Below, in pieces: positions 38,301-53,300 of a DNA stretch of 64,000 nt; within the stretch, counting starts at the first letter, position 1, and every line of letters begins with the position of its first letter. The stretch is from assembly GCF_027596085.1 (NCBI RefSeq), contig NC_072471.1, forward strand, positions 8,621,539 to 8,685,538. Reading direction: 5' to 3'. Made by a program: the position numbers and the translations under genes. The notes under the pieces were generated by a model. It worked only from the letters and a program-made list of their open reading frames with translations. It made no database searches and had not been told where the DNA came from. The stretch is from Anoplopoma fimbria (Eukaryota; Chordata; Actinopteri; Perciformes; Anoplopomatidae).

Positions 38301-41300
38301 AATTTGGGCTGAGGAGATCTGAGGGGGCTTGGCCCACTGGATATTTAACAATAACATATGGACAAGAAGTTCCAGAACAGGGGAATCAGCCTTAATGCAT
38401 GTGTATACTCCAAAAAGTCTGATTAATGTTCTGTCTGCAACGGAGCTGTTCCATTAATTAAATTTGCACCATCACTTCCAGTCATGATTATTTGACTTTA
38501 TTGAAATGGTGATTTCAGCCATTGTTCGTCTGCCCGCCTTCACATTCCTCTCTAGTTTTGATTGCCATTCAAATAAATGGTGCAAATGATGACAAGTCAT
38601 TTTGTGTGATGATCAGTTCTCAGAGAAGCTTAGAGAAATCAAACATTGAGGTCTTTAACGACATAATTACTCCAGTAGAAGGGGTCCAATCCCCTGGTCT
38701 ACAATATAAAACATCTGATGGGATTAATCAAAGAGGGCAATATGATAAAATGCTCTTCATAATGACTCTGTGCTTTCAAAGGGATAGTGATTTCATAGAG
38801 TTTTATCTCTTCTCAAGGCCAAGTTAATGTCAATGGACTAATAAATTACAGCGAAGACCACATTTATAGTCTTCTCACAGTGAAAAGCTTAAGACGAGGC
38901 CAAGTCTTAAAGATCAAATTAAATTAAAACATCATACACAGTTAATGTTAATAAAGTACTCCTTGAAATGCTTTCTCGGTATCATAACAACTTAATCTCT
39001 GAAGTTTGGAGGGTGAAGTGCTTCTCAAACTACCAGACTGACATGATTTATTGCACGTGGCGGCTTCACGCATAGTGTATGGTAGGGGATGAATGTTTTC
39101 GACAAATTGAACATCAACCACCAGAAATTCTGTCACATTAAGTCTGTGAACTTCCCATTGGTTATGATGGTCTGGCTGTTATGCGACGCTTTATACTAAA
39201 GAGACACAAATGGGCAGAACAGAACATAATGTCGCCGAGTCCAGCTTTCACTGCACAGTTTAGTCACTGACATTTAGTTTGATATTGAGTCAGATTGCAT
39301 TTCCTCTTCAAGTTTCAATTTATTACTTCCTGTCAAATATGCAACTTTGGGCTAAAAATGAAAATGTGTGGAATAATTCCTGTCGGTGCTTTAAACACCA
39401 ATAACATGGTAAAAACCACGGTCGTCATATACAGATCTCTCTGATCTCTGTGTTTAAAAAGTAGAAACCTTCCTACCAGTCTGCCACCAGTGATCCAGAA
39501 CAGGAACCCCAAAGCTCCTCTTTGCCCATTCCAGCGTCTCCACATCACAGCGCTCGCCTGCCAAAAATAACGACCGCAACCTGCAAGGACACAGAGTACA
39601 TCTGTCAATCACCTTAAGGAAACATGACAGATATCTACTCTCCCAGAGGAATGGTCAAGATAACAAAACATATTTGCAATGGAAAAATAAAACGTTTTTT
39701 TAGTTTATTCACATGCGCAAACCTGTTTAAAACTATGGCTGGCCCCTGTGTATTCTTGTCATAGATTTCTCTTAGTTTTTTTAACTTAAAACACTGTCAA
39801 ACAACATTTAAAGTGGTGCTTTTGTGTGATTCTTTGTGGAGAAACTAAGTTTTACAGATCTGTCACTTAGATCAAGTAATCAATGAGTCAATTTAGGATT
39901 TCTTTAATCGAGGACAGTCCTATTTTAAAGCTATAATGGTATATTTTCTGAAGAATTTAATATAAACATGCATAACAGGGAAAAAAATGGGATGCAAAGA
40001 CTGTTTTTGAAAATGAAAAGAAATGCACTATTGAGAATCTGAATTTGGCCCTAAGGGACTTCAACAAATCCTGGCAATTTAGACTTCATGGACGCTTCAT
40101 GGATTTGGCCATCTCTGTGTCTTTAATCATGCTGATTATATATCATAAACTTGATCCTCAGAGCTGTGCAGTTTATGAGCTTCTGATTTATTGTTTTAAG
40201 AGTATGAGATGAGTTATGAAAACTGGGTCATATCAATTGTGAAAAAACTGCGAGACGTAATTTAAACTATGTCTGGAAACTTCTCCTGAATGTGACTTTG
40301 AGCTCATGCGATATTTGTTCAAGGTAAATGTTTTTTCGACCGCAGTCAGTTTGCCATCGAGGGAGCACCCTCCATTTCACTTTCCCTGTGATCTCGGCTG
40401 TGACTGAGACATCCTTTCACCTGCCTCAGACAATGTCAAGCTGATAGTTATCACCACGATTGCTGACTAAAGGATGTTTTTGTCCTCGCTACGACAGTTT
40501 GCCTCCTTACAGTCACACTTAAGCCTTGGTTATTCTCCCAACTGCTGCGGACATCACAGACACGTAGTAGCTTTGTTTATGCTGTTTGCTTGGAGGCGTT
40601 CCAAACATGCACAAAGTAATTGCCAATTATCAAACGTCTGCAAAGAGCTTACATGTAAACCCTCTTAAGACAAAATGTACGTCACTCGGACCCATGCATT
40701 CTTGCAGACGCACAACAAACTGTCTTTTCTAAAAGGACAGACCAGGTGAAACCTTGTTTGTGTTGAGCATCATCTGTACTGGAGTCTCCAACATATCAAT
40801 GCTTGGTCTCTTGTTCTAAATGCTATTGCAGAAAAACTTGACTTAAAAAAAAATTGCGCCCTCTATATGACCTCTCAGTCAGTATTGATGTGACCTTCAA
40901 TCATGGAGTAGCCGGAGACCAGCAAAACTCTAGCAAGGACATCTGAATCGTCATCAGTTTGGGAACTGCTACTCCCTTTATTCATGAAACACTCCCTCCA
41001 TGACCTACAGGTGACCCAAAACATAGCAGTTTCTATCTTCAGCCTTCCCTGATTACTCCCACATCATTTCTCTACAAAAAACTCCCTCTGATGGCTGCCC
41101 ATGGCTGCTCATATCTAATGCACAACACTGCCCGCTACAAAGCAGTGAAGAGATCAGTAACCCCCCTTACGAGTCCAGTGGAGCCATTGATGCAAAATTT
41201 TCCTACAAATGACTGCTGGGCATCACTCTCAACCCTCTGCAATGGCGAAATGGCTTTCCAACTCCAATCAGACTCAAAGTCACATTCTATCTTCGGTAAC

Positions 41301-44300
41301 AGGCTAAAAGATTCTCTTCATGTCACTCTATCTTCACTGAATCGTATCTTTTCTCCTCCTGTTCTCTCCCCAAGTTATATTCTATATTCTTTGTTTAAAG
41401 CACTATTCTCAAACTTGACTGTTTTTTGGTCTGTAGAATATGATGAAGTCTGTTTTTTATGGTTTTCGGTTACACTGTGATTGCGGAACATGCGCTACAC
41501 CAAACGAAGATTTGTGAATTCATGTCAGTAAGCAGGAAAAACATCATAAATATTCTGCCTTTGTTTATCACCACCCGGATGTTGAAGGATGCCTGGGAGT
41601 CTTCAGTCAGTACAATATTAAATAACACTATTACTCTCAACTAATGGGGGAAATTACCCCAACTCTGTTGAGTTTGAAATCTAATCATGATAATTCTTTT
41701 GATGTTTCATGTTTTCCTCTTTGTTTGATAAGTTATGATTGTTTAAAGATTTTGTCATTTCATAAAGATTAAAGAGGACATGGCAAGTAATGATGGGCTT
41801 TAAATGTACCTTTTTTGAGTCCAGTTTGCGAGTGAGATTGCACTTAACTTAAGTGGTAATGTCCAAAGTGGTGGGAAAACAAACCAGATCAGATTTTCTA
41901 AGAAGTTTGTGCTTGTTATCAATTTAGATGACCTAATATTGTATCAATATATTTCAATATGATTTCATCACAACATCATTTCAATGGAAGACAATAAATT
42001 ATTATATTGAATTATCACCCAGCCCCACTGTAAGTAAATGCCTGTATCAAATATGAAAGAAGTAAATCAAAAAACATAATGAAAGCTCTGAATTAACAGT
42101 TTCATCTTTCAGCTGTCGGATAGATCTTGCCCTGCAGGAACTGAGCTACATACCATGTGGAAAAAATGGAGGATTAACTCACATGCCCTGACAGTGACCT
42201 TGTGTTCTCTCTAAACTCCACTAGACTCCCAAGCTTCTAGTTATCAAAAGGACAACTCAAGATGCTCTGTGGTTTCATGTTTTCTGAGGAGTTTAATGGT
42301 AGCATAAGTACGAGCTTGGAGGATTCACACAGACACTGTGACCTCAGAGCTGGTGATAGGTGGGAGGGTGATGGTTTGGCTGCTGCCCATGATCAGGGAC
42401 TGAGTCAGTAACGACCAGTGTAAACATCCGTGTTCTGTTTTTAGGAAGGAAAGATCTTGGGAAAAATCTTTCCTTCCTTTTCTGAATGCTTAAAAAACAA
42501 AAATCAAGGACAATATGTAAAGCGATAATGATGTTCATTAAATTATATTTTCATGGCATAAAGATACAATATCAGTATTTTTTTTCACGTCTTAACAGCT
42601 TGCTAGTTTTTCGAAACCTTCCTTTCACCTTAGATATTGATTTCACTGCCTAACATGGTGTGTGGACTAATTAAATGCAGGAAAATAATTATCTACGCAC
42701 TAATTAAGCACCATCTGGTTCAAAATAAATGTCTTCATAGAGTACAGTCATGAGGACAAACAAAGACTTAATTTATCCACATTTAAATCAGGAAATGTAC
42801 CAACTTAGTTCACCCTGAAGGTAAAGTACAATAATAGCAAATGTACTCTGAACTCAACTGATGACAAAGGTTGTTAATAGGAGCAGCAAATACTCTCTCG
42901 CAACAGTAACACTGGCCACAACATGTGAACCAATAAAAACTATGCTAGTTTGGAAAGATAAGGCCACACTAATCTCTGCAGCATGACATTGGAGCAAGCC
43001 ATTAAGTCAGGAAACTACATATCTTGGAGGCTAAGGTTATCCACATGATGACCCTTTATCACGTGTTTGCCAACATGCTCAAAGCTGATTCTGTGAGCTC
43101 AGTGTGACAAAGTTGAAGCAAGGATAATTTAAGCAAAGGAGAATATAGAAGCTTCTTTGCACCGGGAAGTACTATTGAGTGGAGTCATGCATTTTGTCTG
43201 TATCCCTTTAAAGACAGTAAACTAACTCAATGCTTGGAGCCCCAGTCATAAACAAGAGTCCGCATTAAGACGGCGTGACAAAATGGGCAGAGCGCTGCAG
43301 CCTTCACAACTTTGGACAGCCCTGCAGCCAAATTCTCAATGTAGTTTCACATCGATGGGTCCAGCCCATTGATAAGGGTCCATGGTTATTACAGTTGAGC
43401 TGGCTCTGGAGGGAATAAATGTCTCACAGTGTCAATAAACTGCAGACAGGGTATTTGAGATGTATACAATTAGTGTATAAGTCCTCTCTAGCATGAAATT
43501 ATGTGTTTGATAATAACGCAAAGGGAGTTTTCTGAAAGGTTTTTCTACGTCCATCAACACGCTTTTAATTAAAAGCAGCATTATTAGTATTGGCATATCC
43601 TTCAGTGTGTTATATGAGGTGCCAAAATGCATAGGATGGATCTAGATCCATTGAGCAATATTGTCACAAACACTCTCATTCATATAGCAAATAAAACTAT
43701 TAAGACAGAGACAAGAATTGACACACAAATTGTCAGGAACTCCTCCACTAAACCAACATTTTAAATCCCATGAGCATATTAGACATTATGAATTTAAAAA
43801 TGTCACATTTTATCGGCAGAAAACCCTCTTTTTGGTAACTGTAAAATTGAAAGTGCATATCATAATTTAGCGAGTGAAAGGCTCCGACATTGAGGCTGCT
43901 TGCGCTGAAATGAAATTGTGTTTCATTACTTTCTTTGTATTGTTGCCTCTGTGTCATGTCAGAGTGACATGTTTTGTTCAGCGCGGAAAAGAAATACAGT
44001 AATCTTTCACCAGCCTGACACAACCAAGGGGAAAATATTTCTTTAAATAAAAAAGTGTACTCAGAAACAGCCTGTCGCTGAAATGGCTGATTGTGGCAAG
44101 GTCGAAACTGAGAATGATGAATGATGTCAACATTTGAGGAAAAAACATTGTAGGAAATATTCTCCGTCTGCAAGTACAGCCTTTAAAAAGGATGCATGCA
44201 GCACAGTGAACAACCGAGGATCATAAAATTCTGCACACACCACCAGAGTTACTGAATGATTCACTAGGGCCATAGGTTGTCTGCACTCAGAATTGCTTTA

Positions 44301-47300
44301 TGATTGTGTGCTTAGAGGCATTTTCAGACCGCTGACCAGAATAAAACTGGTGAATTGACGCCACAACCCCTTAGGTCCAATATTCTCCCCACCACGCTAA
44401 ACAATTAATAAATCTAATAATCTAAGCAAGAATTTCACTCTCTGGGCAAAACTATTACTGTGGAAAATGTTTGTTTTTAACTCTGAGCTACAGAAGACCT
44501 TTACCTGCACACCGAGACAGCAGCCGAGAGAAACAAGTTGACGTAGTAATATTTAATACAGGTGAGCTGAAGTGACTTGCCGTTGTTTGTTATCCAGCCT
44601 GATTAACACCCAAGAGAATAAAACTGAGGGCATACAGACTGTCAGCTATGAAGGTGGGAGAGAACTGTGCAGCAACAGATGGCCAGAGACTAACGAGAGG
44701 CTGGACAGGCTGCGCAGGCCGCTGTCAGCCGTGATGTGCTTTAACACATCACTCCAAGTGTTTCAAAGCCAAACTAAAACTGAAGGTCAAGGCCTAAACC
44801 CACCGTCTTTACAGTTCTCACTGAGGTCTCTCAGAAGTCCCAGATAATGATTAATTATACGTATAGTGTATCAGTCAGATTTCATGATAGGAACAGGGAT
44901 AAGAAATCGAGAATCCGTTTCCATTGAGTACTTGTACCTAGTATTATTCCTTGGAATCGCACGCCTCTGACTATCGATTTCTCTTATTCATGTTTTCTGA
45001 CAGTTGCGCATGCACGATCATGTAACGCCACAAGCTGTATCATGTTTTAGTTTGTATGAGACCAGAGCCATGGCTGGAAGGAGCTAATAATAATAATAAT
45101 AATAAATACTAATGCTACAACGTGAACAACAATTCTGTGTTGAAATCGGCAGGAGAGCTGGTCAACGCTCGTTGTTAGCTCTTAGCAGCCGGTGGGCAGC
45201 TCAGTCTTGCTTGGCTAAATAACAGAGCTAACAGCTAAAATTAAGGTAGTTCACATTGACTAACATAATGTTATCATGTTTTCAAAAGATTCATCTTAAC
45301 TTTATGTCATACAACAAGGTAAATTAAAAGCAAGTGAGCTTTAACATTTAAGAGATTATAGCATTTATCAACATTCAATCCGACACAGAATTGTGCTTGA
45401 AAAACAATCTTTAACTTGTTACCTGTTTTAGTTTTAAGACTTGTATGTGGGCTTCTTTGACATTTTGATTCGAATCTATTTCGAACTTCCATAGCCACTA
45501 GAAACATAACCAAAGTTCCTTTGCTTCGTTTGCAAATTACAATCACATAAAAAGAGAAAATCTTCTCCTTCCAGATACTGGAACCCATAAAAAATGTTTT
45601 GCTTATAAATATTGGTTCATTATTATCCGTATTGTTGCCAAATAATGTTTTGTCAATTTACTTATCAACCAGTCATTTCAGAACCAATCTCCATGGTACA
45701 ACACAAAATGTACTCCTTCCCATGGTGTTTCATTTATTAGAAATACTGCATTATCAACAGTTTGTTTGTTCTTGGTTCAGGTGAATTTCCTGTTGTGTAA
45801 AGCGTTGTGTCTACCTGGAGAGGGGGTGTTTTTTCCCTATTGCAGCATGGGGGTCCTGCTGGCGGATGGCTCGGATGGCGGTGGGTGCCGTGAACATGGA
45901 GGACGCCCCGTGTTCTGATAGGACGCGGAAGAACGCCCCAGGGTCTGGAGTCCCCACAGGCTTCCCCTGTAAAACAGTCAGTTTAGCAACAGCTGGTTAG
46001 TTCACAAACTGTGACACGGATGCGATGCATATAAATCATACGGCGGACTGCCTACAGAGCGGATACCAGACACATAGCTTATTGTGGAAGCTCAAAAACA
46101 TCACAGCAACATCTCTACAATGAGCCACAGTGCAAATTCACTTCAACTACCAACCATGAATATTCATAGAGCAGCTGTTTAAACTGGAGAGACCCACTGG
46201 AAGCCTGCTTTCCAGACAGATGGGCCCAGAAATCCATGGATTAGAAAACACAGTTATAGGAGCAAAGACACAAGAAGCCTGCAGGCAACGCCTCCTACAG
46301 CAAATTTCAACTGTGTTTCTGGTATTCAACTAGCCTGTCCCAACAGTGAGAGGACAACTAAATATGACTGAGGATGGTAAACAGCAGCAGGTAGTTCTGG
46401 ATGTCATTTTTGCTCTCTGAATAAATATTTGTGCCTGTGTATTGATCAGAGGGAAGACAAAAGTTTGCCAGCATCATGCCTGAAGAGAGAAGGAGTGTTA
46501 GCACAAGAACCAGCGTGACTGTAGTCAATTATTGATTTAAGGAAGGCAGATTACTTCATTGCCTTGCAGTTCTGCTTCCTACAGGTGAAATGTAAGAAAC
46601 ACACAGTAAAACACACACTGAAAGATCAACAGACAGACACACACACCCTTCGTAGCCGTGGACTAAAGATTTTGTTGCATTCTAAAAACCCTCTGCATCA
46701 TAAGAAGCCTGCATAGAAAATCAAACTGATGGGCGGTGGACTCACAAGGCAAAACCAAATTACCTGTTATAATCGGATGCATCAATATCAAGTGGCTGTT
46801 CAAAACACTTATTCGTGCAGAAAATTTGTCATTGAAGCTTGTTTATTCCTTTACCGTTCGTTTTCTGAGAAGTTGTGTGTGCTGCATATTAATGTCGTGC
46901 TCAGTGGAGGGGCTGTGTCCTTTTTTTTTGTGAACCAATATTGATGGGGTAAAATAAACATTTTGCTGAAATCCATTCCGATGTGACCTCCAACAATGTT
47001 TTTTGGTAAAATTGGAAACTGGCACTACAATTTTTTATGGAATAATAAAAAACCTGGAATAAGGTTGAATTTGTTGTTGGTGATCCCATCGATTGGCGAG
47101 TGTTTAAATGAATGTCATTATGACGCTTTTGAAACATTATATTCTTTCAAAAAATGGATTCTGCAGGCAGGAATTTCTTTTTACTGCCTTTATGTGAGGG
47201 CATGAACTGCACTTTCAGGTGCGATATTGACTGGCATTAGTGAAGAAAAAAGAAAGAGTGAAAGACTAAAATAGTCTCTTGACAGTGAACTGTAGCAACC

Positions 47301-50300
47301 AGAGTCAAACATGGCAACAGGGTAAACGGAGTTCACATAAACAGGAGTAGTGAACCAAATATGGATGTATTCAGCTTGCAGTGCAGACAAAGGCAGACAC
47401 ACCAAGCAGACATTTAAACCCGACTTGAACAGCTTTGCAAGTTGCACAACTCAGGTTTGAGTGCACATTTTTCTGGCAATTCTTGTCATTCTGCAATATT
47501 GCTGTTGTAAGTTTTAGATATTATACATGTACAGGGACATACCTCATAGAGAATGGTGCTGTTACCATGGAGCAGAGGACCATAGCAGATGTATGAATGG
47601 CCGACCACCCAGCCCAGGTCTGATGCTGCCCACCAAACCTGCAACAGGTTAACAAAAAAAGATGAGATATGATCATTTTGTCAAACAACATGGTGCATTG
47701 AGTGCTGCTTAACAAGTGGAGAGAGTTCTTATGACACGTTTTTAACTCCTTTTGCACCTCTGAATGCTAATCATATAACACTTGCTGTACTTTGAAGCTC
47801 TTTAAATGTAAATTAAGAGGCTTATGTTAATGATATATGCAAATTGAAATTAGAAAAACACATGAACACTACTTCCAAAACGAATGACTGTTCAGTTACC
47901 ATGTGATCAAATCTTCTTTCAAGTACAGATCAACCTATATCTTTACTGACTGCATGCTCTTTGTTCTCAAACATGGCTCTAACTCTGAAGAGGACGCTTT
48001 ATTGCCTTACATCTCCAGGACTGAGTCCATAAATATTTGACATGGTCCATTTCAGCATCGCAGCGTAGCCCGCAGTGTCTCGCACAACACCCTGGGGGAG
48101 AAGATAAGAAAAACATCAGACTGGTGACAGGTATTACACCAAGCAAAGAGGCAGAAGTTTAATATCAATCTGCACACAGCCTCTCAGCCCTGCTGTAGTG
48201 AAAGGGGATGACATTTTGTTTTGGAATGACGGCTTCTCAAACCGAATCCAATGTCCTGCTTTTATTAGTTAATGGTGCTGTAATGATATTTTTTTTGGAG
48301 CAAAATAGTGTGTCCTCAAGTCTTTATGTCTCCAATTATAAAGATTGACTCAAACGTCTGATCTCTCTACAGCAATAACTGGGGAATTCACAGTAACTCA
48401 CAGCGAAAAAAGCTGGCAATAACAGCACTATTAAGCTCAGGAACTTGCCAGCAGGTGGATATTTTATATCATCTGTAGGTCAAAGACAAAATGATGCTAT
48501 TTGAAAGGAGGTGGAGTTTTTCCATTTGAAACTGCCTGCAGGCAATTCCTCCTGCATGAGCTCTGGCTCCTGCTGCGGAGATGCTCTGTCTTATTTATGT
48601 CACGGTGATGGCGTTTAGATTGGGCCTGGATTGTCAAAGAGCAGATGAGTCACACAGAAACTCTATACGGAACTGACAGCATTTAAACAAACAGGGCCAA
48701 CCGTGAATCCATAACTCTTCTTATTTAGAATGTATGTTAACGTGACATCTATAGCTACGAATCAGGTATTGATTGTATTCCCCCTGCTGACCGATACCCT
48801 GAAATGTCGTTACCTTTGGTGTTCCAGTGGTCCCGGATGTATAGAGGACGTAGAGAGGGTGGTTGGAAGGAACAGGAACACAGTCATGTGGACGAGCTGT
48901 GGCCATCTCCTCCTCCCAATCCAGACTCAACTCTGGACTCATTGATACTTTTTCCTAAAAACAAGAAAAGAAATAATGAGAAATAATATAAACACATTAT
49001 ACTTGTATACTCATTCGAATTCTGACAAAACTGCTATAAAAGGAAAGTTTAAAGTGGTGACGCCTGAGCTGCTCTATAGCTTCAAAAGGCCATAATATAT
49101 CTCTAGGTGTTCATACAGAATGAGTTATTGATGAATTTAATTGACTCTGGTGGAGCAGCAGCAGGTAAAGATCCCATGAGGGGATCCTTCCACATCAGCG
49201 AGCAGCCATCCTTACCGTTAAATTGAGAAGTGTAGAAATATTTCGGGTTCACTATCAAACTGTGGTAAGCCGAATGTCGGGCTGAATGTAAGACGTTGAT
49301 TATGACTGAATAAAAGGTCCAACATAGCCACAGGCTTAGACATAATCCCAAATGTTCAATGACTGCAATCCCTAGTTTACATTCCGTTTCCACAAAGATT
49401 TGTCTCAGTTTGTGTCTGTAATTTTGTATAATATACGAGTAAATAGAAAATGAATCTCTTTACAGATGAATAAATACGCAACAACGTATGTCCCAGATCT
49501 GCTGCTAAATTTCAAATCTTTCAATGTACTCGTAGCAAATTACGGACTAAAAAGGGAAAAACAGAAGGAGTAGTTTCATAAACACATTGGAGATCACAGA
49601 GGTTCCTATATGAATGTATGGACTTCCAGGTGACTCACATACGTACCCAGAGCTATTTGTAAATGAGTTGTTGGACCAAAGATTGGATTAAATATGTATG
49701 TAGGGGTTGCCCCGGTAGCTCACATGGTAGAGCGAGTGTCCCGTATTTGCAGCTCACCCCTGCTTTTCCTGTCTCTCTTCAAGCTTTCACTATCAGTAAG
49801 CAGAAAACGTATATTTGTTCCTATATTCCAGTTCCAGTGCTCAGTTGGTTGGATTATTTGTATTTTTAAAACTTTTTGGGGGGTTTAGGGCAAAGACACA
49901 CAAACCCATCTGTGCTTGAATGCCTTACAGGTGACTGGGGGATAGAGATCCTCACTGCAAGTCGTATTATTTATTTTATAAAGATTTTTAAACTCTGTTC
50001 CAACACCCATTAGTCGTTATAATCTCTTGAACTCAGCAACAGAGGTAATATCAGGTCATAGATTAATGCCCCTTACATCGCCGGTTGCTGCCATCCGTCT
50101 CATTTCAAAATTCTTTGATACTTTAATTTCATTAACATTTAAATCACCCCAGGAGGCTGAAGAAAAGTCCTTTTAGACTAAGACTTCATTCAATATCACA
50201 CAGACAGCCCATATAACCTCCAGCTGTCTGAAATGCATCCTTTTACTCAAAGTCAAGCCAGAGTAAAACTTGGCCTGATTTAACAAGGCTTTCATCTTGG

Positions 50301-53300
50301 AGGCCGTGTTCACACAACCACTAGTTCTTGCTCACTGAATGAGGTAATTGATAAAACAGCGGCAAACCACCTTCAAAGTGGTGCTTCACATGATTTTAAG
50401 GGGATGATTTCACGGGGAATTTCCTGTTAAAACCATTTCATGTCAACCATGTTTTTCTTCAAAAAAAATAAAATAAAATGCAACAGTGGTCTCTTAATTT
50501 AGCAGAACATTCCCTGATAAATAACATTGGAGTATTCAAACCAGATGGAATACATTGTGTACTGTTAATTTACCAACACAACAGAGTCAGAGGTACATGG
50601 CGTAACTGATAACAATTTTGAACTGAGACGTGGAAGCCAGAAAAAACGTTTCGAGAAGAATGATTGCAACACTGTGGAATCAATTTGAATAAGAATTTCT
50701 ATTTTCTAGACCTTAAATTCAACTATTTTTTTCTTCTTTTATGCTTGTGTGAAGGTGAAGCAAATCTGAGCTTGCTGTCACCATATTACTGCATAATTGT
50801 GTGCTGTATTACCATTCTGCACAGCTCAGGCTGCTTTAAATGGATGCGTAGGCTGTTTGTGACAACCTCCACGATCCCTCTGCTGCAAACATACATCACT
50901 TTTTTTCACCTCCTCTCATCTGTTTGAACCAGCCATAGATCATCACGGTGGCGGGATTTCATATTCTTACTATTCAAACACAATTATAGGCAATAAACCT
51001 TTAAAATATACTGCTTTAAATTTAGTTTAATGTTTAAATCCTTTCATATAGGTTGAAAATGGCAACCATTAGCCTTGATAAAACCTTTTCTCCGAACATT
51101 AATTAATCAAGATTACATATGGCTGCAATATTTCAGATGCATTTACATTCTGTCACACAGCCAGCGGTGTAAAGAAAACGACACCACGGTGACAAATTAA
51201 GCTTTATGATGCTTTGTGCCTCTTACCATGTTAGGCCTGTTGTAGATGAGGACTTTAGAGGGCCTGTGAGAGCTCAGCTCCAAGGCTTTCTCCACCAGAG
51301 GGATGTACTCCACTTTTCTGCCTGGCTCGATGCCAAATGAGGCCGTAACCATCATTTTGGGCTGAGAAACACAAGGATTAGGTAATATCAATGGAAATTT
51401 ATGTATATAGAACATTTCATCACACGGAAAATCAAACTGCTTTACATTTAAAGAAAAAATATAGAAATATATGCATAAACATAAGAAAATAGGTAGCGTA
51501 AAGAACATAAAATATAAGAAAACAGTAATGATCGGGTTAGCAAGTCAGAAATTTACTGAAGACCCAAACCATTAAGTGTTTTATAGACCATTAGCAGGAT
51601 TTTCAAGGTGATTCTGTATTGTACCAGGAGCCGATGAAGTGACTGCATTACTGAAGTAATTTGTTCAAATATTTGCGCATATTTTACGACTCTGGCTGCT
51701 ATGCTTCAAATTTAGAAATTGGTATTACAATTGTCACATATATACAGGCACACACATCAAATTTGACCTCGGCATTTAATCCATTCTTAGCATATTAGGG
51801 GGCATACGAGGACCAACTAGGGATTCAGTGTCTCACTCAAGGAAGCTTCAACATGCGGACAGTAGGAGATGGATATCAAACCGCCAACCAAAAGACAACC
51901 CGCTCTACCCACTGAGCCACAGCGGACCTTACTTTGATTGAGCAGGAGCCATGTTGCAACTGTTTTTTTTAATAATCCTGCATATAGAGAATTAGAGTAG
52001 TCTAACCTGCTTGAGTAAAAAGCATGAACCAGTTTCTAGTTAGAGTATGTTGCCTGTGGCGCTAGCACTCTAGTGTCGAGTCAAATTCAGTTAACAGCCT
52101 TATTGACATGCGTGTTATAATGATTCCATAATAAATAACAGGCTTGCAACACACCTGAGGCGTTTAACAGGTAATATTTCCTGTAACTTTTAAGGTTTTG
52201 AAGTTAGGACCCCTTAATGGTACAAACTCAGTCATAATGTGCTAATTTCCCCCTTGTGGTCCCCCCAATGTCTACAGTGGTGCTAAACAAGGATCATTCA
52301 CTTGTCTTTTACTGTTGAATGGAAAATAGAAGGAATAATTGAGTTAATGAAATGAATAACAGTAATAACAACTGTCTCCTGGAGAGTACAATAAGTGTTT
52401 GAACAATGGATTAAGTAGCTGGTGACAATACTAAATATTACTGTATTTCTTCAAATTTATGTTTGTTTAAACACATCCCTACAAAACGGTCCCTGTCAAA
52501 ATGTCAGATTGTTTTTTTGCACTGGTAAAATATCTGAGTGCAGATGGCATTGACGTCATTCTCCATTGTTTGATTGTGAAAAAGAAAAAGGCAAGCCGAG
52601 TGCTCTCCACTGTGAAATGATTCATTTTGAGCTTACAATAACAAAAGAAACCTCAGGCACAAGTGGCTTTCTGTGTATTAGATGTTTTGCAGGGTGCATA
52701 TTACTAATGACACATGAAAATTGGAAAATGATTAGTTGCAACCATGTTATTGCCCTGCTCCAATTAAAGCACATAAAAAGAGTCATCACATCAGCCTGTC
52801 CTCAGTTTTTAGTGAGCGGCCAAGGTACTGAGGAGTGACACTGAATTAATAAATGATCATGTTGTCCTGTTGCCATGGCTCTATAAAAATATGGATCTCT
52901 ACCACAAGGTGAATAACAAGATTTTTTCTAACCTTGGCGTGATCAATGCGGACAGAAAGCTCTTTGGAAGCGAAGCCGCCAAAGATGAGGCTGTGAGGGG
53001 CGCCGATCCGTGCACAGGCCAACATGGTGAACATGGCCTGTGGCACCATGGGCATGTAGATCACCACCAGGTCTCCCTTCTGTACACCATTCTTCACCAA
53101 GACTCCTGCTAACCTGGACACCTGGATCAAGACACAGACAGAGAACTGTGTTCACACTGCAATCTTTCAAATATCTGCATATCTTCTTTAACAAACATAA
53201 AAAAAGTAACGGTAAAAACAGACAGATTATGCATCTGGGTTTCTTTTAAGCATTCTGTGCATGGTTATGGGGTTACTAATTTTTAATTTAAGTTCATTAC

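Larger units (their letters stand above)
24218..39476 (-). other. acss3 intron 9 (15.3 kb)
   Basis: Long intron without supported exons. Contents seen: a cluster of ATGCAAAT octamers at 24368-25565, a GAAA microsatellite at 26287-26341, a TA-rich patch near 31118-31160, a T-run at 32918-32936, and a possible hAT-like MITE remnant near 34340. The remainder is unique-looking sequence. Some of it could be regulatory, but that cannot be judged without alignment. Confidence 0.6.
39581..45814 (-). other. acss3 intron 8 (6.2 kb)
   Basis: No supported exon. The longest open frame (minus strand, 43748-44173, 141 codons) has no recognisable domain and lies in unremarkable A/T-rich DNA. A repeat remnant ending ATCACCCAGCCCC near 42028 and an AAT microsatellite at about 45085-45107 are visible. 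Confidence 0.6.

Noticed and set aside
41091..41480. 129-codon plus-strand open frame.
   Set aside because: The text faintly recalls a decayed LINE C-terminus but no motif could be matched. It is not supportable as a gene or a named element.
43748..44173. 141-codon open frame on the minus strand as a gene.
   Set aside because: No recognisable domain, no splice or poly(A) context, A/T-rich composition like the surrounding intron.
49705..49740. A tRNA gene.
   Set aside because: Only the A-box half is tRNA-like, no B box or cloverleaf partner sequence follows, and the tail is that of a SINE.
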